Shown in pieces: positions 12,839 to 15,816 of a stretch of 15,816 nucleotides of DNA; position 1 is the stretch's first letter; every line of letters begins with the position of its first letter. This DNA is from Bacillota bacterium (GTDB lineage Bacteria; Bacillota; Clostridia; Christensenellales; Borkfalkiaceae). The DNA is taken from contig JAEYEN010000003.1 of NCBI GenBank assembly GCA_023403375.1, positions 1 through 15,816 of the forward strand, read 5' to 3'. Below the pieces are notes generated by a model. The model ran no database searches. It saw nothing but the letters and a program-made list of their open reading frames with translations, and was not told the origin of the DNA. The position numbers and the translations under genes were made by a program.

Positions 12839-13792
12839 TCAGTCTTTTATGTATCTTCCCACCTGATAGCGCAGTTTATCCACAACTTCTTCATATTCGC
12901 CGCAGATTTTACAGCCGCTTGCGAGAACGTGTCCGCCGCCGCCGAATTCGGAAGCGATAGCGTTTACGTCGGTATTTTTCGCGCGGAAACTGACTTTGAA
13001 TTTGTTTTTATCGGTTTCTAAAAGCGTTATCGCCACTTCCACGCAGTCTATACCCAGAATAAAGTCGATAAAACCTTCCGTTTCGTCGGGTTTTGCGCCG
13101 CATTTTTCCACGTCGCTCATTCTCACGGTGCCGATACAAAGCCTGTCGTCCAGAAAATAACGAAGTTTTGTCATCGTCGTTCCGAAAAGAGCCGCCCTTT
13201 CTTTTGACTGAGCGGAAAAATTACAATACACTATTTTATTGAATTCCGCCCCGCAGGACAGAAGTTCCGCCGCGATTTTAAAGGTCTTTGCGGTTACGTT
13301 TTTATGTTTGAACGCGCCCGTATCGGTAACAAGACCCGTTGCAAGGCATTCCGCAATTTCTTTATCGGGCGTAATACCTGCATAAGTTATAACGTCGTAA
13401 ACGTTTTCGCAGTTAGCCGCGTTATCGTAAACCGCGTTGTATCGGGCATAGCAATCGTTAGATACGTGGTGGTCTAAATTATAAGTGTTTTTCTGCGCGG
13501 AAAACTCTTCCGCAAATTTTCCGAGCCTTGTTATATCGGCGCAGTCGATAGCGATATACGCCGAATATTTTTGGGCGATTGAATTTTTTATTTGATTTAT
13601 TGCGTTTATATAACTAAACCTTGCGGGCATAACGTCGTCCGAAAAAACGTCCGCCTTTATCCCCTTTTTTTCCAAGGCAAGTTTAAGCGCGAGCGCAGAG
13701 CCAACCGTATCCCCGTCGGGACGGACGTGGCAGAACAGCGCGACGCTTTTTTCTTTAAAAAGTCTTTCGGAAATTTCCTTTAAACTAATCAA
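12839..13792 (-). CDS. nrnA: DHH-family phosphoesterase, NrnA-type oligoribonuclease/pAp phosphatase
   Basis: NrnA degrades 2-5 nt RNA fragments and, in Bacillota, dephosphorylates pAp. The 317-residue protein has the DHH domain with HVRPDGDTVGS (22-32; His22, Asp26, Asp28), Asp83 in AIDCAD, the DHH motif NLDHHVSN (105-112), and Asp157 in VTDTGAF. The C-terminal DHHA1 domain carries the substrate-binding GGGGHVLASGC (284-294). All Mn-binding residues are present. The start is a TTG at 13792, which shares bases with the rbfA stop (TTGA); there is no in-frame ATG or GTG nearby, and AAAGGAGAA (13801-13809) stands 8 nt upstream. Its place between rbfA and truB is conserved in Bacillota. Some DHH-DHHA1 relatives act on cyclic dinucleotides, but those carry extra domains not seen here. 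Confidence 0.93.
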   Translation of the reverse strand: MISLKEISERLFKEKSVALFCHVRPDGDTVGSALALKLALEKKGIKADVFSDDVMPARFSYINAINQIKNSIAQKYSAYIAIDCADITRLGKFAEEFSAQKNTYNLDHHVSNDCYARYNAVYDNAANCENVYDVITYAGITPDKEIAECLATGLVTDTGAFKHKNVTAKTFKIAAELLSCGAEFNKIVYCNFSAQSKERAALFGTTMTKLRYFLDDRLCIGTVRMSDVEKCGAKPDETEGFIDFILGIDCVEVAITLLETDKNKFKVSFRAKNTDVNAIASEFGGGGHVLASGCKICGEYEEVVDKLRYQVGRYIKD

Positions 13793-14154
13793 ACGGAAGG
13801 TTCTCCTTTCTCGATTTTTTTAAGAAGTTTGTCCATTTTGTCGCCGTATTCCATAGTGTCGTCTAAAACGAAATGAAGTTCGGGCACGGTGCGGATTCGC
13901 ATACTTTTAGAAAGTTCGTGGCGAATTCTGCCGGCGTCTCCCGTTAAAGCGGCAAAAGTAGTTTTACATTTTTCTTTATCGGTCGAAAAAACGCTTACGT
14001 ATACTTTGCAATAAGACAAATCTTTACTTGTTTCCGCTTCGGTAACGCTGACCATTGCGGAAATCAGCGGATTTTTAAGTTTTCTCGAAACAATCTCGGC
14101 AATCTCTCTTTTGAGTTCGCTGTTTATTTTGTCTATTCTGTTATTACCGCTCAT
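13789..14154 (-). CDS. rbfA: 30S ribosome-binding factor A (RbfA)
   Basis: RbfA is a KH-fold assembly factor that helps mature the 5' end of 16S rRNA and the late 30S subunit, and it is important in the cold. The 121-residue protein shows the usual start RIDKINSELKREIAEIV, the central SVTEAETSKDLSYCKVYVSV, and the end LSKSMRIRTVPELHFVLDDTMEYGDKM. All are characteristic, and the length is typical. It begins 2 nt after the infB stop with only a weak AGAGAG further upstream, so its translation is probably coupled to infB. Its stop overlaps the TTG of nrnA. Confidence 0.95.
   Translation of the reverse strand: MSGNNRIDKINSELKREIAEIVSRKLKNPLISAMVSVTEAETSKDLSYCKVYVSVFSTDKEKCKTTFAALTGDAGRIRHELSKSMRIRTVPELHFVLDDTMEYGDKMDKLLKKIEKGEPSV
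13801..13809 (-). promoter_or_regulatory. Ribosome binding site that fixes the TTG start of nrnA
   Basis: AAAGGAGAA on the minus strand lies inside the last codons of rbfA, 8 nt before the TTG at 13792. It is among the strongest Shine-Dalgarno sequences in the window and supports TTG initiation at this point. Confidence 0.75.
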
Positions 14155-14156
14155 TT

Positions 14157-15816
14157 TTACGCTTTACTCTCTTCTACCTGATAACATTCTATAAAGTCGC
14201 CGACTTTAATATCGTTGAATTTTTCGATAGAAATACCGCATTCGTAACCCTGCGCCACTTCTTTTACGTCGTCTTTAAATCTCTTTAACTGCAACACGTT
14301 GCCTTCGCAAATCATAACGTCGTCGCGGTAAATACGGAGTTTTCCGTTTCTAGAAATCTTGCCTTCCGTTACGTAGCAACCCGCAACCTGACCGACGCCC
14401 GAAATCTTGAACACTTCTCTGACTTCCGCTTTGCCGAGATAAACTTCGGTAAATTTGGGAGCGAGCATACCTTTAAGCGCCTTTTCGACGTCTTCAATCG
14501 CTTCGTATATAACTCTGTAAAGTTTTATATCCACGCCGCTGTGTTCGGCAACGTTTCTCGCGTTCGCGTCCGGACGGACGTTAAAGCCGATGATTATAGC
14601 GTGCGAACTTTCCGCAAGCATTATGTCGGATTCGTTGATTGCGCCTGCCGCCGCGTGTATAACGTTTACTTTGACTTCTTCGTTAGACAACTTTTCGAGC
14701 GACTGTTTAACCGCTTCGACCGAGCCCTGAACGTCCGCTTTCACGACTATGTTAAGTCCTTTCATTTCGCCTTCGGCGATTTTGCTGAACACGTCGTCAA
14801 GCGTTACTTTGCCGGCAGACTTTATCATGTTTTCTCTTTCTTTATTCTTTCTTTCCTGCGCTACGAGTTTAGAAAGTTTTTCCTGTTCTACGGCATACAA
14901 TATATCGCCCGCGTTAGGAACTTCGTCTAACCCCATAACCGAAACGGGAGTGGACGGACCTGCCGAACCCACTTTTGCGCCCTGGTCGTTTACCATTGCT
15001 CTTATCTTACCCGTAACCGTGCCGACGACTACGCTGTCGGATACTCTTAAAGTACCGTTCTGAACAAGTATCGTGGCGATAGGTCCTCTGTTCTGGTCGA
15101 GTTTCGCTTCGATAACAACGCCTTTCGCCTTTCTGTCGGGATTGGCTTTAAGGTCTTTTATTTCCGCGACAAGATTGATGTTTTCCAAAAGGTTATCTAT
15201 ACCCTCGCCCGTTTTTGCGGAAACGGGACAAAGTATAACGTCGCCGCCCCATTCTTCGGGGAGCAATCCGTTGTCGGTAAGCTGCGTTTTAATGCGCTCT
15301 ATATTCGCTTCGGGTTTATCTATTTTGTTTATTGCGACTATTATAGGAACGTTAGCCGCTTTTGCGTGATTTATCGCTTCTATCGTCTGCGGCATAATAC
15401 CGTCGTCCGCCGCGACAACTAAAACCGCAATGTCGGTAGCCTGTGCGCCCCTTGCACGCATTGCCGTAAACGCCGCGTGTCCGGGAGTATCCAAAAAGGT
15501 TATATGCTTTTTGTTGACGGTAACCTGATACGCGCCGATATGCTGCGTTATACCGCCCGCTTCGCCCGCCGTAACGTTGGTTTTTCTTATTCTGTCGAGA
15601 AGCGAAGTTTTGCCGTGGTCTACGTGTCCCATAACGGTAACGACCGGAGGACGAGTAACCAACTTGCCGTTATCCGCCGCTTCCAAATCATAGTTTTCCA
15701 TCAAGTCGTCTTCGGCGGTTTTGTCGAGTTTGAGTTCGAGTTCCACGCCGATTTCGTCGGCAACGTAAGCCGCCGTATCGAAGTCGATAGAGTCGTGTTT
15801 TGTTTTAATAATTGCG
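14157..15816 (-). CDS. infB: Translation initiation factor IF-2 (C-terminal 552 residues)
   Basis: IF-2 is the GTPase that brings fMet-tRNA to the 30S subunit and promotes subunit joining. The frame is open to the window edge, so the N-terminal part is missing. The first visible residues, including IDFDTAAYVADEIGVELE, belong to the N-terminal IF2 region just before the G domain. The G motifs are complete: GHVDHGKTSLLD (G1), GGITQHIGAYQV (G2), DTPGHAAFTAMRARGA (G3), NKID (G4) and SAK (G5). Domain II, the IF2-specific domain III with KADVQGSVEAVKQSLEKL, and the tRNA-binding C2 domain ending in VKEVAQGYECGISIEKFNDIKVGD follow. A GTG at 15746 is open in frame but is internal, because conserved IF2 sequence continues past it. 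It heads the visible part of the operon, with rbfA 2 nt downstream. Confidence 0.98.
   Translation of the reverse strand, partial: AIIKTKHDSIDFDTAAYVADEIGVELELKLDKTAEDDLMENYDLEAADNGKLVTRPPVVTVMGHVDHGKTSLLDRIRKTNVTAGEAGGITQHIGAYQVTVNKKHITFLDTPGHAAFTAMRARGAQATDIAVLVVAADDGIMPQTIEAINHAKAANVPIIVAINKIDKPEANIERIKTQLTDNGLLPEEWGGDVILCPVSAKTGEGIDNLLENINLVAEIKDLKANPDRKAKGVVIEAKLDQNRGPIATILVQNGTLRVSDSVVVGTVTGKIRAMVNDQGAKVGSAGPSTPVSVMGLDEVPNAGDILYAVEQEKLSKLVAQERKNKERENMIKSAGKVTLDDVFSKIAEGEMKGLNIVVKADVQGSVEAVKQSLEKLSNEEVKVNVIHAAAGAINESDIMLAESSHAIIIGFNVRPDANARNVAEHSGVDIKLYRVIYEAIEDVEKALKGMLAPKFTEVYLGKAEVREVFKISGVGQVAGCYVTEGKISRNGKLRIYRDDVMICEGNVLQLKRFKDDVKEVAQGYECGISIEKFNDIKVGDFIECYQVEESKA

Noticed and set aside
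15744..15746. GTG as the true start of infB
   Set aside because: The frame continues upstream with conserved IF-2 sequence to the window edge, so the GTG codes for an internal valine.
1..15816. CRISPR array, transposon, prophage, toxin-antitoxin or tRNA genes
   Set aside because: I saw no regularly spaced repeat array, transposase motif, integrase, or cloverleaf with a T-loop GTTCRA; all sizeable minus-strand frames are assigned to housekeeping or membrane proteins.

Overview
The window looks like a chromosomal housekeeping segment from a low-to-moderate GC Bacillota bacterium, most likely a Clostridia-type lineage. The reasons are HrcA with a CIRCE operator, AAGGAG-type ribosome binding sites, the order infB-rbfA-nrnA-truB-ribF, an EF-P loop of the Bacillus kind (Lys32 in KPGKG), and very AT-rich gaps with sigma-A-type promoters at 17-bp spacing. 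I cannot name genus or species from sequence alone. Every protein gene I accept is on the minus strand, so transcription runs from high to low coordinates.

Right part (15816 to 10044): the translation operon. It runs infB (5' end outside the window), rbfA, the DHH phosphoesterase nrnA (TTG start overlapping the rbfA stop), truB, then after a 172-bp AT-rich gap ribF and an endonuclease IV-like TIM-barrel gene that overlaps ribF by 8 bp. Next, behind its own compact promoter, come an M24 Xaa-Pro dipeptidase-like gene and efp (elongation factor P), closed by a strong terminator at about 8150-8185. Together these genes cover initiation, 30S maturation, nanoRNA turnover, tRNA pseudouridylation, flavin cofactors and polyproline translation.

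Middle part (8157 to 2382): an SDR reductase and a CPBP membrane protease overlap by 4 bp. They are preceded by a 22-bp tandem repeat and a perfect palindrome that may be regulatory. After a T-rich gap, purA follows with a clear promoter, then malQ 41 bp later, then a vanZ-like gene. A GU-containing 11-bp stem with a U-tract ends this unit.

Left part (2366 to 1): a near-consensus promoter is placed so that transcription should start on the A of the ATG of a small soluble S24/S26 (SipW-like) peptidase gene. That gene overlaps proA by 8 bp. After proA comes a 236-bp AT-rich stretch with small repeats, then a strong intrinsic terminator. Last are the hrcA promoter, the CIRCE operator and the first 51 codons of hrcA, cut off by the window edge.

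There is no insertion sequence, CRISPR array, tRNA, rRNA or prophage gene that I can see. The points most worth a second look are the predicted leaderless transcript of the peptidase-proA pair, the SDR gene beside efp as a possible EF-P Lys32 modification enzyme, and the repeats in front of that SDR gene.
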